From contig NZ_CP178543.1 of NCBI RefSeq assembly GCF_047276495.1, positions 6,014,001 to 6,078,000 on the forward strand: DNA of 64,000 bases, written 5' to 3'. How positions within the stretch are numbered: the first letter of the stretch is position 1; each line of letters opens with the position of its first letter. Below are positions 26,376-35,636 of this stretch, piece by piece. This DNA comes from Capilliphycus salinus. GTDB taxonomy: Bacteria; Cyanobacteriota; Cyanobacteriia; Cyanobacteriales; Microcoleaceae. Made by a program: the position numbers and the translations under genes. The notes below the pieces were generated by a model, which searched no databases, had not been told where the DNA came from, and saw only the letters and a list, made by a program, of their open reading frames with translations.

Positions 26376-26654
26376 TTAACAGTACAATGTATCCTCATAA
26401 AAATCTTCACAGGAGATGGGAGTTACATCTTGAAACCCCAAACTTTCGAGATAGGATTTCCAACCGGTAGAACTATCTTCAACCTGTAAATTTCCAAGCA
26501 AACAGGCAACATTAGCAATCCAAGGCAGGGTAGAAATCCGATATCCCTGCCAATTCACGGCTACCGATAACCAGTCGGGTAGGTGATGAATATCTAAGCC
26601 AATTGTAGGTTCGTAACTTGCACGAAAGCAGTAAATTTTGCTACGGTTAGTCAT
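26376..26654 (-). CDS. Hypothetical protein, 92 aa
   Basis: Short soluble protein, no family recognised. It is rich in aromatic residues (W-L-S-V-A-V-N-W-Q-G-Y) and has four cysteines, two of them near the C-terminus. Convergent with the HtpX fusion and on the same strand as the SDR gene. Coding is moderately likely from composition and position. Confidence 0.5.
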   Translation of the reverse strand: MTNRSKIYCFRASYEPTIGLDIHHLPDWLSVAVNWQGYRISTLPWIANVACLLGNLQVEDSSTGWKSYLESLGFQDVTPISCEDFYEDTLYC

Positions 26655-26726
26655 TTTGAATAAATGTGACTCCCAATTAAAGGTTTATCAAGTCAACATT
26701 ATAAATGACCAACTCTAAATGACAAG

Positions 26727-27488
26727 TTATCGAACGTAAGAAGCGCCGTTAATATCTATCGTTGTTCCGGTGGTATGGGGGGCTAAACCCGAGGCTAAAA
26801 ATACCACAACATTAGCAACATCTTCGGGCGATGCCATTTCACCCATCGGAATATCTTTGGTGAGGTTTGCTTCTCCGTAGGCTTGAATTGCCGTCTCAAC
26901 AATTCGTTCGGTGCGAACAAAACCGGGAGCGATCGCGTAGGCTAAAATATTATCTTGGGCGAATCCTCTGGCGATACTTCGAGTCAGAGAAATTACGCCC
27001 CCTTTAGAAGCGGCATAATGAATATAATCGGGTGTATCGCCCCGAAAGGCTGCACGGCTGGCAATATTAATAATGATTCCGCCGTTTTGTTGTTTAAAAT
27101 AATGAATGGCTTCTCGACACAAATCAGCCACCGCAATTAAATTAACCTGAAGGGTTTGTTGCCAAGTTTGGTTCCAGGTTTCTAACTCATCATTAATACT
27201 CGCCGGAATAATTAATCCGGCATTATTGACAATGACATCGATTTTTCCTTGCCATGAAATCGCCTGTTTCCACAACGCGATCGCCGCATTTTTTTCCGCT
27301 AAATTAGCCTGCACTAAATAACAAGAATCTTCCCCCAATTCTTGTACAATTTCTGCGGCTTTTTCTCGACTGTTTCCATAGTGCAGAACCACCTTGGCTC
27401 CGGCTTGGTGTAAGACTTTAACCGTTGCCGCCCCAATTCCCTGACTTCCCCCCGTGACCAAAATCACTTTCCCGGTTAAATCAATCAT
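26727..27488 (-). CDS. Short-chain dehydrogenase/reductase (SDR) family oxidoreductase
   Basis: A classical SDR of 253 residues: NAD(P)-binding TGGSQGIGAA near 12-21, NNAG, IIINIASRAAF with the catalytic Ser, Y-x-x-x-K (YAASKGG) and PGFVRT. It reduces or oxidises a carbonyl/hydroxyl group; the substrate is not readable from sequence. Closest in style to FabG-like 3-oxoacyl reductases or sugar dehydrogenases. The acidic residue after the second strand is not evident, and the V-V-L-H-Y-G-N-S-R-E sequence suggests NADPH use. It stands alone, about 100 bases upstream of the Ca2+-ATPase gene. Confidence 0.85.
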   Translation of the reverse strand: MIDLTGKVILVTGGSQGIGAATVKVLHQAGAKVVLHYGNSREKAAEIVQELGEDSCYLVQANLAEKNAAIALWKQAISWQGKIDVIVNNAGLIIPASINDELETWNQTWQQTLQVNLIAVADLCREAIHYFKQQNGGIIINIASRAAFRGDTPDYIHYAASKGGVISLTRSIARGFAQDNILAYAIAPGFVRTERIVETAIQAYGEANLTKDIPMGEMASPEDVANVVVFLASGLAPHTTGTTIDINGASYVR

Positions 27489-27588
27489 TCTTTTTCACTC
27501 AAATTTCCTTCATTTTTCCAAGCTTGCGCCTGCGGTTATTTTACAACAACTGCTCGGATTTTGCGGCTAAATTTTAGATTCAATTTAT

Positions 27589-30480
27589 CTAGCTTTGACT
27601 CGCGGTGAGGCGATCAAAAAAGCGACGAATTTCGCCCATCCAAAGCACAATAGAAGTGCCGCCAATAATAATCAGCCAGTCGGTTAAACCAAGGGGAACC
27701 GTTCTAAAGATTGTCCCGCCAAACTGTACCATCAAAATTTGACCGACTAAAATCACAATTGCAATGGCGAGAAAACTCCGATTTGACCAGAGATTTGTAA
27801 AAGCCGACTGCTTCAACCCGAAACATCTGGCATTAAATAAATTCCAAAATTGCAACATCACAAACGTGGTAAAAAACAGCGACAATTCGTAGGGCGTAAT
27901 CACCTGATCGCGGCGAATATAAACTAAAAATCCAATCAAAAACACCAGAAAAATCGGCGCAACGGTAAAGATACTGGTCGCCATTTGTTTAGAAATAATA
28001 AACGCCTCGGGGTCGCGAGGGGGCATTTCCATGACTTTTGGACTGGGGGGTTCTGTTGCCAATGCTAAGGCGGCAAAGGTATCCATAATTAAGTTTACCC
28101 AGAGTAATTGAGTCACGGTTAAAGGTAAATCAATTCCAATAAACGGCCCCAACAAAGCAATTCCACAAGCGGCGACATTAATGGTTAGCTGAAACAGAAT
28201 AAATTTCTGAATATTTTGATACAATGATCGCCCCCACAATACCGCCCGTTCCAGACTGCCAAAAGAATTATCAAGTAAGATAATATCGCTCGCTTCTTTA
28301 CAGACAAACGTTCCACTTCCCATCGCCAAACCCACTTGAGCTTGGGATAACGCCGCCGCATCATTGGTACCATCTCCGGTTACGGCAACGACTTCACCGA
28401 TGGTTTGTAAAAGTTGTACAATTCGCTGTTTATCTTGAGGACGAACCCGAGCAATAACTTTCGCATTTTTTAAGACAGATTTTGCGGTTTCATCATCCAT
28501 CAACCGCAATTGTGAACCCGTAATAAAAGCATCGGGACTTTCATTTTGAGCGGCAATTCCAATTTGTTGGGCAATTTGTTGGGCGGTTAATAAACTATCA
28601 CCGGTGATCATTTTAACATCAATTCCGGCTTTTAAACATTCTCGCACTGCTTCGGGAACTTCCGGGCGAACGGGGTCGGCAATGGCAACAAACCCCAACC
28701 AAATCATGTCTTCATGTTCTTCTAATTTGACATCTTGCTGTTGCATTGTCGGTTCGGAAATATAGGCAAATGCGAGGGTTCGTTTCCCCATTGCTTCGTA
28801 AAGTCTTAACTCTTCTAAGAGTTCTTTTCGTTCTTCGGGTCGAATAGAAGTTACGCCTGCGGGAGTTAAGATTTGATCGCAATGGGAAAGTAAAATATCC
28901 GGTGCGCCTTTAATATGCAAAACCGAACGACCTGTAGAGGGAGAAATTCCCAATGTGGTCATGTATTTTCGTTCGGAGGTAAAGGCGAGTTGATGGGTGA
29001 CAACAAACTTTTCGCGAGAGGTGACATAATCAATATTAAAATCGGCTAACCACATCAATAAAGCGCCTTCTGTGGGGTTTCCTAAAGGGTGGGAAACTTG
29101 GCCGGGATGACGTTCGAGGTTGGCGGTACTATTGGCGGCAATGGCTTCAACCAGGAGGGGATTTTCTCTGAGCGAACTACTCCACAAACAAGGAAAATCA
29201 TAATTACTTACCCGCATTTGATTGAGGGTTAATGTTCCGGTTTTATCCGAACAAATAACCGTTGTGGCGCCAATCGTTTCGCAGGCGTGCATTCGACGAA
29301 CGAGGTTATTTTGTTTCGCCATTTTCTCCATGCTATAACCCAAACTGAGGGTAACGCTGAGAGCTAATCCTTCGGGAACGGCGACCACAATAACGGCAAC
29401 GGCGATCATAAAATAGGTGAGAAATTCCGCCGCAACTGAACTGGAGATCCATTGGGTGGGAGAACCAGAAATCCAGTTTAATCCATAGCCAATTCCTATG
29501 GTTGTGGCAAAAATTAGGAATCCTAAACCCAAGCTTTTTAACCATTCTGTGTTGTTTTCTTCGGATTCTTCCGAAGCGTTTGTCTCGATTCCTGCCAGTT
29601 CTAAGCCATCAGAAACTATCGGCATCCAAACGGGAATTAAAGCGATAGTTAGGCTAATAAATAAAGAAGTAATGATGTACCATTGGGAGAAGTTTAGAGC
29701 CAGTTCGCCGGTGATAATTCCCCGTACAATTAGAGCAATATCGATTAAAATGGCGATCGCTAATCCCAAGACTCCAATTAAACGACTGAGACGATCCAGT
29801 TGTATATTTAAGGGCGTTTCTACATCGTTGGGTGTCGCCACCGAACGGGCTGTTTTTCCAATTTCTGTGTGATCGCCAACGGCAATTACTTCTAAAATTC
29901 CATGTCCATCGGTGACATAGGTTCCTCGAAAAACGCGATCGGGAGGATAGGCTAAATCTTCGTGCCAATCATCGGAAGTTGCCACTGCGACCTTATTCAC
30001 AGAAGCCGATTCTCCGGTTAAATTGGCTTCATTTACTTTCAGAGAAACCGCATCTAAAATTTTAGCATCAGCCGGAATTTCTTCCCCCAATTCAACTAAA
30101 ACAATATCCCCGACAACTATATCTTTTTTGGGGACGGTGGTAAAGCTATCATCTCGAATGACTTTAATCGGAACTTCATCGTTAATTTGATTGAGGATAT
30201 TAAATTCTTGATTGGCTTTATATTCATTAAAAAAAGCTACAGTTGTTGCCAGGAAAATTGCTACAATAATACCGAATCCTTCGAGAGCATTTCCTTCAAA
30301 AATACCGACGGCAATGGCGATAACCGCAGCAGCAATTAAAATCCGAATAATCGGATCATCAAATTTTTCTAAAAATTGTTTCCAAAGGGGATCGCGTTCG
30401 GGGGGTGTGAGAACATTGGAGCCGTGAGCTTGGCGACTCGCCTCAACTTCTACGGATGTTAGTCCTTTGAGGTGGTTCAT
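27589..30480 (-). CDS. Calcium-translocating P-type ATPase (PMCA-like, P2 type)
   Basis: 963 residues. Phosphorylation motif S-D-K-T-G-T-L-T with Asp412; TGE (LTGESASV) in the actuator domain; KGAP in the nucleotide-binding domain; TGDGTND hinge (V-T-G-D-G-T-N-D); PEGL in transmembrane helix 4; and N-x-x-x-D in helix 6 (WVNLIMDT). These place it with cation pumps that use ATP to export Ca2+. The long insert at about 285-320 (ASEESEENNTEWLKSLGL) and the LNxxGxxIA-less end resemble bacterial PMCA-type enzymes. It probably sits in the plasma membrane and keeps cytosolic Ca2+ low. Hydrophobic helices are as expected, ten in number. Substrate assignment is by family similarity. Confidence 0.9.
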   Translation of the reverse strand: MNHLKGLTSVEVEASRQAHGSNVLTPPERDPLWKQFLEKFDDPIIRILIAAAVIAIAVGIFEGNALEGFGIIVAIFLATTVAFFNEYKANQEFNILNQINDEVPIKVIRDDSFTTVPKKDIVVGDIVLVELGEEIPADAKILDAVSLKVNEANLTGESASVNKVAVATSDDWHEDLAYPPDRVFRGTYVTDGHGILEVIAVGDHTEIGKTARSVATPNDVETPLNIQLDRLSRLIGVLGLAIAILIDIALIVRGIITGELALNFSQWYIITSLFISLTIALIPVWMPIVSDGLELAGIETNASEESEENNTEWLKSLGLGFLIFATTIGIGYGLNWISGSPTQWISSSVAAEFLTYFMIAVAVIVVAVPEGLALSVTLSLGYSMEKMAKQNNLVRRMHACETIGATTVICSDKTGTLTLNQMRVSNYDFPCLWSSSLRENPLLVEAIAANSTANLERHPGQVSHPLGNPTEGALLMWLADFNIDYVTSREKFVVTHQLAFTSERKYMTTLGISPSTGRSVLHIKGAPDILLSHCDQILTPAGVTSIRPEERKELLEELRLYEAMGKRTLAFAYISEPTMQQQDVKLEEHEDMIWLGFVAIADPVRPEVPEAVRECLKAGIDVKMITGDSLLTAQQIAQQIGIAAQNESPDAFITGSQLRLMDDETAKSVLKNAKVIARVRPQDKQRIVQLLQTIGEVVAVTGDGTNDAAALSQAQVGLAMGSGTFVCKEASDIILLDNSFGSLERAVLWGRSLYQNIQKFILFQLTINVAACGIALLGPFIGIDLPLTVTQLLWVNLIMDTFAALALATEPPSPKVMEMPPRDPEAFIISKQMATSIFTVAPIFLVFLIGFLVYIRRDQVITPYELSLFFTTFVMLQFWNLFNARCFGLKQSAFTNLWSNRSFLAIAIVILVGQILMVQFGGTIFRTVPLGLTDWLIIIGGTSIVLWMGEIRRFFDRLTASQS

Positions 30481-31148
30481 GTCGGGTGCTGGTGAGTAGG
30501 TCGGTGTCTGTTTTCTGAAATTAGCTGTATACCGCTGGCGAGTAAATATAGATACTCATTGGTTCTCAAGTGACAAAACGACTAAACCCAAATCGGGGAG
30601 TTGATTTGATGCACAAGCTGAAGGCTCAGTCCGTTGTGAGGGAGTAAAGGGCGGTATAGGAGCATATTTATTTAGCCTAGCAGAATTGCTGAAAAATTGT
30701 AACATAGTGAACTTTTTTTTATCGAAAGTCATAGGTATAAATTCCTGATATTGGCGATGAGTTAATCTAAAGGATGAGATGGATGATTTTAACCAGTTTA
30801 CTGACTCCAAATTCTTCTAGAAAATCGACGATCATTTTAAAAAAATTTAAGATTTTTGCCGGGTTAATCTTTCATCTTTTTTTAGATTGACACTCGCTCG
30901 AACAAAATAGACTCGCGCTTTCAATTATTTAATTGTCAGCAAAAAAAAAATGTATCAAAATTATCAGAACAAAATTTTTAATTATGAACAAATATTAATT
31001 ATTTTTTTTTTGACGATCAAGAGCTTGTCAACTGATTATCAGTCTTCTCAAAACGATTTTAGATGATCGTGCAGAAATTGTTGGTATGCTAAAGAAAAAA
31101 GGGAGAGTTTTCTAAGCTTCTCCCTCCATCTTCTTTAATTTTAAGCTT
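30481..31148. other. AT-rich intergenic region
   Basis: It lies upstream of the ATPase gene and downstream of the DoxX gene, both on the minus strand. 30840-31060 is strongly A/T-rich with runs of A and T. The only structured element is the DoxX terminator at 31092-31125. An 84-codon frame at 30556-30810 looks non-coding. Confidence 0.4.
31092..31125 (-). terminator. Rho-independent terminator of the DoxX gene
   Basis: GGGAGA (31101-31106) pairs with TCTCCC (31119-31124) around a 12-base loop. On the minus strand the hairpin is followed by a T-run (31092-31100). It lies about 25 bases past the stop. Confidence 0.75.
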
Positions 31149-31589
31149 TTAATTCTTCCGAGTTCTCAGCCAGCTATCCACAGAAATTTGATTAAAAGTG
31201 TAACCCGATAACAAGATAAAAAATACCACACAGTAAATGAGTTGTGAGGATGCTGTATCCCATTTTTGCAGTAAACACACGCCAAACATTAACGGTAACA
31301 TCAACGAAAATCCGGCAATAATTGCGTTACGAGTTTTAAAGCCAACAATCATTAAAACCCCCGCAATTAATTCAACAATCGGAATAAAAAAAGCGGGAAT
31401 TGCAATCATAAATTCAGGTACAGGTAATCCTTCATACAGAGCAACTTGGGAAGCCACAAAGCCTGGAATATCGCCAATTCGGACTAAGCCATGTACCATA
31501 AAGTTAATCCCAAATACCAGACGCAACAGGGTATAAGCCAAAACGAGATCCTGACGACGGAGTAGAATTGGAGTTTCGCTGAATTTCAT
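31149..31589 (-). CDS. DoxX family integral membrane protein
   Basis: 146 residues with four membrane helices. LAYTLLRLVFGINFMVHGLVRIG is the usual first helix (R-L-x-x-G-x-x-F-x-x-H-G), followed by FIPIVELIAGVLMIVGFKTRNA and LMFGVCLLQKW. The DoxX family includes the small subunit of archaeal thiosulfate:quinone oxidoreductase and many membrane proteins of unknown role. The role here is not set by context. Its neighbour upstream is a dienelactone hydrolase-like gene. Confidence 0.85.
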   Translation of the reverse strand: MKFSETPILLRRQDLVLAYTLLRLVFGINFMVHGLVRIGDIPGFVASQVALYEGLPVPEFMIAIPAFFIPIVELIAGVLMIVGFKTRNAIIAGFSLMLPLMFGVCLLQKWDTASSQLIYCVVFFILLSGYTFNQISVDSWLRTRKN

Positions 31590-31737
31590 GGTTTTACTGG
31601 GGTAAATATTGTCTTGTATGACTATTGACTGACTTGACCTAGAGTCGGTTCAAAACATCAGTATTTTAGAGAATTATCATTCACTCCCGAACAATATTAT
31701 ACCGATCATCTTGACTCTTTTGGTGATTCATACCAAA

Positions 31738-32610
31738 CTATTTTAAATGCTGATTGAAAAAGGTAATCGTTTTTTTCCACGCATCTTCGGCTGCTTCGGC
31801 GTTGTAACGAGTACCGGAGGGATTTGCAAAAGCGTGATCCGCATTTTCATAGATGTAAATTTCCGGCGACTTTCCCACATTTTTTAACGCCGTTTCAAAC
31901 TGACGAACCGTTTCCACAGAAGGATTATTATCCAGTTCTCCAAAAATTCCTAAAATCGGCATTTCTAAAGGTTTAAGCTGGTTGGGATTGGTTTCAATTC
32001 CACCGCCATAATAAATTACAGCCGCATCCAGTTCTTTCGGAAAAAGCAACGCCGTATTTAATGACCAAGTTCCCCCAAAACACCAACCAATACTACCAAT
32101 TTTCGGTGCGTTTTGTTCTTGTTCTAAATATTGATAGGCTTGACGAATATTGTTTTTTAACTGTTGTTCATTATTGCGAGCTTCTGTAACTAATTCTCTC
32201 GCTTGTTCGGGAGTATCCCCAACTTTTCCCCCGTACAAATCAACCGCCAAAGCCAGATAGCCTTCCCCGGCGAGTCGTTCGGTCATCATTTTAATATTCT
32301 CATTTAATCCCCACCATTCATGGATAACAATTAAACCGGGTAAAGGTTGATCGGCTTGGGTTGGACGGGCGAGATATCCGACTAATTCTTGATTATTTAA
32401 GTTTCCATAAGTGACGGATTGGGTTTCAACCGGTTGACTGGGTTCAACAGCAATTATCGGAGAAGAAATGGGAAGATCTTGTTGATGAGATCTCCACATT
32501 TGAGTAACTAGATCTGGGGTTTGACTCTCCGTCGCCGAAGTGGAATATTGATTTCCCCATAACAGGATTCCGAGAAAAATGACTAGAGCCAACGGGAACA
32601 ACTTCCGCAT
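31738..32610 (-). CDS. Dienelactone hydrolase family protein (exported)
   Basis: An alpha/beta-hydrolase of the dienelactone hydrolase type. The triad is visible: Cys177 in GWCFGG, Asp227 in GELDN and His259 in ADHAF. The family motif H-E-W-W-G-L-N appears near residue 97. The N-terminus is a signal peptide or anchor (LFPLALVIFLGILLWG), so it works in the periplasm or at the membrane. The family hydrolyses lactone or ester bonds; its substrate in cyanobacteria is unknown. It ends about 150 bases before the DoxX start. Confidence 0.88.
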   Translation of the reverse strand: MRKLFPLALVIFLGILLWGNQYSTSATESQTPDLVTQMWRSHQQDLPISSPIIAVEPSQPVETQSVTYGNLNNQELVGYLARPTQADQPLPGLIVIHEWWGLNENIKMMTERLAGEGYLALAVDLYGGKVGDTPEQARELVTEARNNEQQLKNNIRQAYQYLEQEQNAPKIGSIGWCFGGTWSLNTALLFPKELDAAVIYYGGGIETNPNQLKPLEMPILGIFGELDNNPSVETVRQFETALKNVGKSPEIYIYENADHAFANPSGTRYNAEAAEDAWKKTITFFNQHLK

Positions 32611-32923
32611 AATTTTTTTGTCCTCAGAGTTTTACTCTTTTGAGTTTACCCCATCTCCTTGATTTTTTCACTCAACACAAATTCATCCCCTCGCCCCACC
32701 GCAGGAAATCATCAAAACTGCATATTCATTTGCAGACAAAATAAAATCTTGGTAAAATTAACAACAGTTTTTTCCGAAAATTTGTGTCATTTTTTGATAA
32801 AAATAGTTTTAAAAATAACCCGAAGAAATAATCTTTTCAAAAGAATAAGAATAAACACTAGGGCTAGACTTTGGCGGATTTGAATGATAAAATAAAGTTG
32901 GACGAATGCTTAGGAAAACTGTG
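32611..32923. other. Divergent intergenic region
   Basis: It separates the dienelactone hydrolase gene from the plus-strand secreted-protein gene and is AT-rich. A 74-codon frame at 32659-32883 has no family match and looks accidental. I see no other element. Confidence 0.35.
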
Positions 32924-33397
32924 ATGATTAAACCTCGTATCCTCTGGGGAACCTTAGCCTTACTGTTCAGCTTTAGTTTACCCGTTAACGCTCAAACTTG
33001 TACACCTTTAGCAGTCGTTAAAGGGGAAGGAACATCGGTAACAAAACGAGTCTCTCCCCCCAATGCGGGTATTCTTCCCGTTGTTCCCGTCGGCTATCGG
33101 GGAAATTGGGATACAGACTTTGCGATCGCCGGAAATGCGAACTATAATTACTTCGTGGCAACGATAAAATCCGTCTCCGAAGAGTCTGCTCCCTTTAAAG
33201 TTCAAATGTTCCTTAAATATAGCGATGGAACAGCAGATAGAGTCTTTGATGAAACGGTTAGATTGCAACCGAATGAATCCCAACAAATGACGGGTCAGCC
33301 CCGTTCTGGCGATTTTCCCTATCAAGTAAACTTAAATGTGGGTGGGGGTGATGCCATCGGACATAGTTACACAATCTGGGTGGAGGGCTGTAAATAA
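32924..33397 (+). CDS. Secreted hypothetical protein, ~157 aa
   Basis: A signal peptide (ILWGTLALLFSFSLPVNA) precedes a compact domain with two terminal cysteines (Q-T-C-T-P and V-E-G-C-K), which may form a disulphide. The beta-rich middle (FVATIKSVSEESAPFKV, MFLKYSDGTADRV) suggests an Ig-like or jelly-roll fold. No family recognised. ATG at 32906 also opens the frame; I prefer 32924, with AGGA 8 bases before it, because it starts the signal peptide. Followed by a terminator. Confidence 0.7.
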   Translation: MIKPRILWGTLALLFSFSLPVNAQTCTPLAVVKGEGTSVTKRVSPPNAGILPVVPVGYRGNWDTDFAIAGNANYNYFVATIKSVSEESAPFKVQMFLKYSDGTADRVFDETVRLQPNESQQMTGQPRSGDFPYQVNLNVGGGDAIGHSYTIWVEGCK

Positions 33398-33434
33398 AAT
33401 TGTGTTCAAAAATCAGCAGTTATGCAGTCACTCA

Positions 33435-33454
33435 AGACGCGCTTTTGCGCGTCT
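33435..33454. terminator. Bidirectional terminator between convergent genes
   Basis: AGACGCGC and GCGCGTCT form a perfect 8-bp stem with a TTTT loop. It lies between the stop of the secreted-protein gene (33397) and the stop of the cyanophycinase-like gene (33468). Confidence 0.7.
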
Positions 33455-33467
33455 ATTCTCTGTCTAA

Positions 33468-34481
33468 TTAATAGGGATCGGATAACAGTTCGCCCCGCTC
33501 AACGCTCACCCGTTGATAACCCGTAGTCGGGTAATTTTTGAGGTTAAAAGATTCGCCGCCGCCAATTTTCCAAACCTGATAATCAGTAAAGGTTAGTGGG
33601 GTTTGAGGTTCACATTTTTCCGGTTGATGATTTCCCAAAACAAAATAAGCATAACCTTCTCCAAGCACCTCAGCCAAACCGTCTTTATTGATAATCACAG
33701 AAGTTTCTTCATCCACCCCAATTCCCAACACCTGTTCGGAATTACCATCTCGAATCAAACGCGCCACAAACGTCATCAAACGACCCATGCGATCGCGTTC
33801 ATAAAAGTGAGTATCGATGATGGTATTTTCCAAATTTTTCCAAGTCAAAAAATATCGATTCAAATCAATATCTTCGTAGGGATTCGATAAAGCATTTTCA
33901 GAAGTCACCGTATTAGAACAAGCATTAAAAACAAAATCACTTTGAATCATCGCTCCCGCACTGGTTCCGCCAACAGCGCCCCCTCGATCAATCACGGATT
34001 TAACCGCTTTATCGACATTTGTATTGCGAAAATTGCGAAGATAATTACACTGATCTCCACCCGCAAAAAAGATCACCTCAGCATTTTTGATCGCCGTTAT
34101 TGCTTGCGGATTATTAGCATCTTGGCGGTTAGAAATCACCAACGTTTCCACCGAATCAACGCCATTCATCTTTAAAATCGCTTCATTATATCCATCATCT
34201 CCACTATCTCGAATCACAACAACATCAACCTTTTGATTACAATTTTCGCACCCTCTAACTTGATTAATCATCCACTGAATCGCCGAGTCAACATCCGGCC
34301 CACCCCCGCCGATATTATAGGCAAAACCCTGCAATTTTGAATCAATATTTTCAGGATTTCCGCTGATAAAATAATTCACTTTGGCGTGAGTTGGCGGAGT
34401 AAATAGAGGAATTACCAGCAACAAAAAAGCTAGGATAACCGATAAAAAAATAATTTTCAGCCGTTTAAATTTGTTGAACAT
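33468..34481 (-). CDS. Cyanophycinase-like peptidase (S51 family), exported
   Basis: 337 residues. The family is seen in FFAGGDQCNYLRN and GGAVGGTSAGAMIQSDFVF; the nucleophile of the S51 family is Ser174 in G-G-T-S-A-G-A. The family cleaves beta-aspartyl-arginine dipeptides from cyanophycin, the nitrogen reserve. Unlike intracellular CphB, this protein starts with a membrane/signal segment (IIFLSVILAFLLLVIPLF), so it would act outside the cytoplasm, as do the CphE-type enzymes. An alternative is another member of the S51 family with a different peptide substrate. No cphA synthetase gene is in the window. Confidence 0.85.
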   Translation of the reverse strand: MFNKFKRLKIIFLSVILAFLLLVIPLFTPPTHAKVNYFISGNPENIDSKLQGFAYNIGGGGPDVDSAIQWMINQVRGCENCNQKVDVVVIRDSGDDGYNEAILKMNGVDSVETLVISNRQDANNPQAITAIKNAEVIFFAGGDQCNYLRNFRNTNVDKAVKSVIDRGGAVGGTSAGAMIQSDFVFNACSNTVTSENALSNPYEDIDLNRYFLTWKNLENTIIDTHFYERDRMGRLMTFVARLIRDGNSEQVLGIGVDEETSVIINKDGLAEVLGEGYAYFVLGNHQPEKCEPQTPLTFTDYQVWKIGGGESFNLKNYPTTGYQRVSVERGELLSDPY

Positions 34482-34731
34482 ACACCCACCCTAATTTTGT
34501 AAGTGTTCGGACTAAAACCATAAAAATACCCAAAATAGAGGCAGAACTATGGCCCTCTAAAAGGGTATATTTTTTAAGTTAAAGTTCCGAAAACGATTAA
34601 CAAACTCAAGATTATAGCGGATGAGTTCGGAAGAATCTACACAGTTCAAAAAAATTTATTATTTTTAATAATTGCATGAATAAACTTGAGAAACGGTAAC
34701 TCAAAAATATGAAAACCGTTTCTCTGTGAAA

Positions 34732-35433
34732 TTAACGAGATTGGCGGGAAGAAAATAATCCCAAGAGCGGGCCTAAAATCGCCCCAAACACAAATCCGCC
34801 AGCGTGCGCCCAGTATGCGATCCCTCCCGGTTCAGAACCCATAACCGCATCTACATTCAGGCTTGCTACCCCATTCATCAACTGCGTCAAAAACCAAAAT
34901 CCGAGAAAGAAAATTGCAGGTAAACGCATGGGAATCGGAATCAATAAAAAGGGTAAAAGCGTAATTTTTGCGCGAGGAAAACGAAGAATATAAGCCCCTA
35001 AAACCCCGGCAATCGCGCCGCTCGCTCCCAAAGTGGGTATAGCCGAATCGGGTGCAAAAAAGCCTTGTGTGAGTGCGGCCAACATCCCACAAACAATATA
35101 AAAAATCAGAAACTTAAAATGACCCAAACAATCTTCAACATTATTCCCAAAAATAGCAAGATAAAGCATATTTCCGATAATATGCGCGAAACTTCCATGC
35201 AAAAATTGAGAAGTAATCAAAGTAATCCATTCGGGAAACGGAGAAGCAGAAATCGCAACCGAACAAGAATTCGTAAGTTGACAGGGTACAAAAGCCCAAG
35301 TGTAGAAAAAATCTTCAAGCTGTTCGGGTTCTAAACCCAACTCAACAATAAAGAAGATAATATTTGCTACAATCAACGCCCTTGTCACCCAAGGCGTAAT
35401 ATAAACCGGATTTTCGTCATGTATAGGAACCAA
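34732..35433 (-). CDS. Rhomboid family intramembrane serine protease
   Basis: Six to seven hydrophobic segments. The catalytic pair is visible: Ser138 in G-A-S-G-A and His210 in W-A-H-A-G-G-F. The L1-loop-like stretch LITSQFLHGSFAHIIGNMLYLAIFG is typical (T-S-Q-F-L-H-G and H-I-x-x-N-M). It cuts single-pass membrane proteins within the bilayer. Start at MVPIHDENP, the usual N-terminus of this subfamily. It is the only minus-strand gene in its block, and the next gene is divergent. Confidence 0.92.
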   Translation of the reverse strand: MVPIHDENPVYITPWVTRALIVANIIFFIVELGLEPEQLEDFFYTWAFVPCQLTNSCSVAISASPFPEWITLITSQFLHGSFAHIIGNMLYLAIFGNNVEDCLGHFKFLIFYIVCGMLAALTQGFFAPDSAIPTLGASGAIAGVLGAYILRFPRAKITLLPFLLIPIPMRLPAIFFLGFWFLTQLMNGVASLNVDAVMGSEPGGIAYWAHAGGFVFGAILGPLLGLFSSRQSR

Positions 35434-35636
35434 GGAACACCTCTGTTGAAAAATTTGTGCTTAGATTAGCTTATTTCTAATATTGCTGACAACTCCCCCC
35501 GTACCAAAATTTCTCTAGAAACAACAATTTATAGGCGAGTCTTCACAAAATTTTATTCATTTTCCGGTTCAGAATCGATTAAAATTTGACAAGCCTAACA
35601 CTCTAAACGACCTGGATCGCTGACTCACTCAAAACA

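Noticed and set aside
30556..30810. 84-codon minus-strand frame upstream of the Ca2+-ATPase
   Set aside because: No homology, no ribosome site, lies in a region with biased composition.
32659..32883. 74-codon plus-strand frame between the dienelactone hydrolase and secreted-protein genes
   Set aside because: AT-rich chance frame; very basic, no family, no Shine-Dalgarno.
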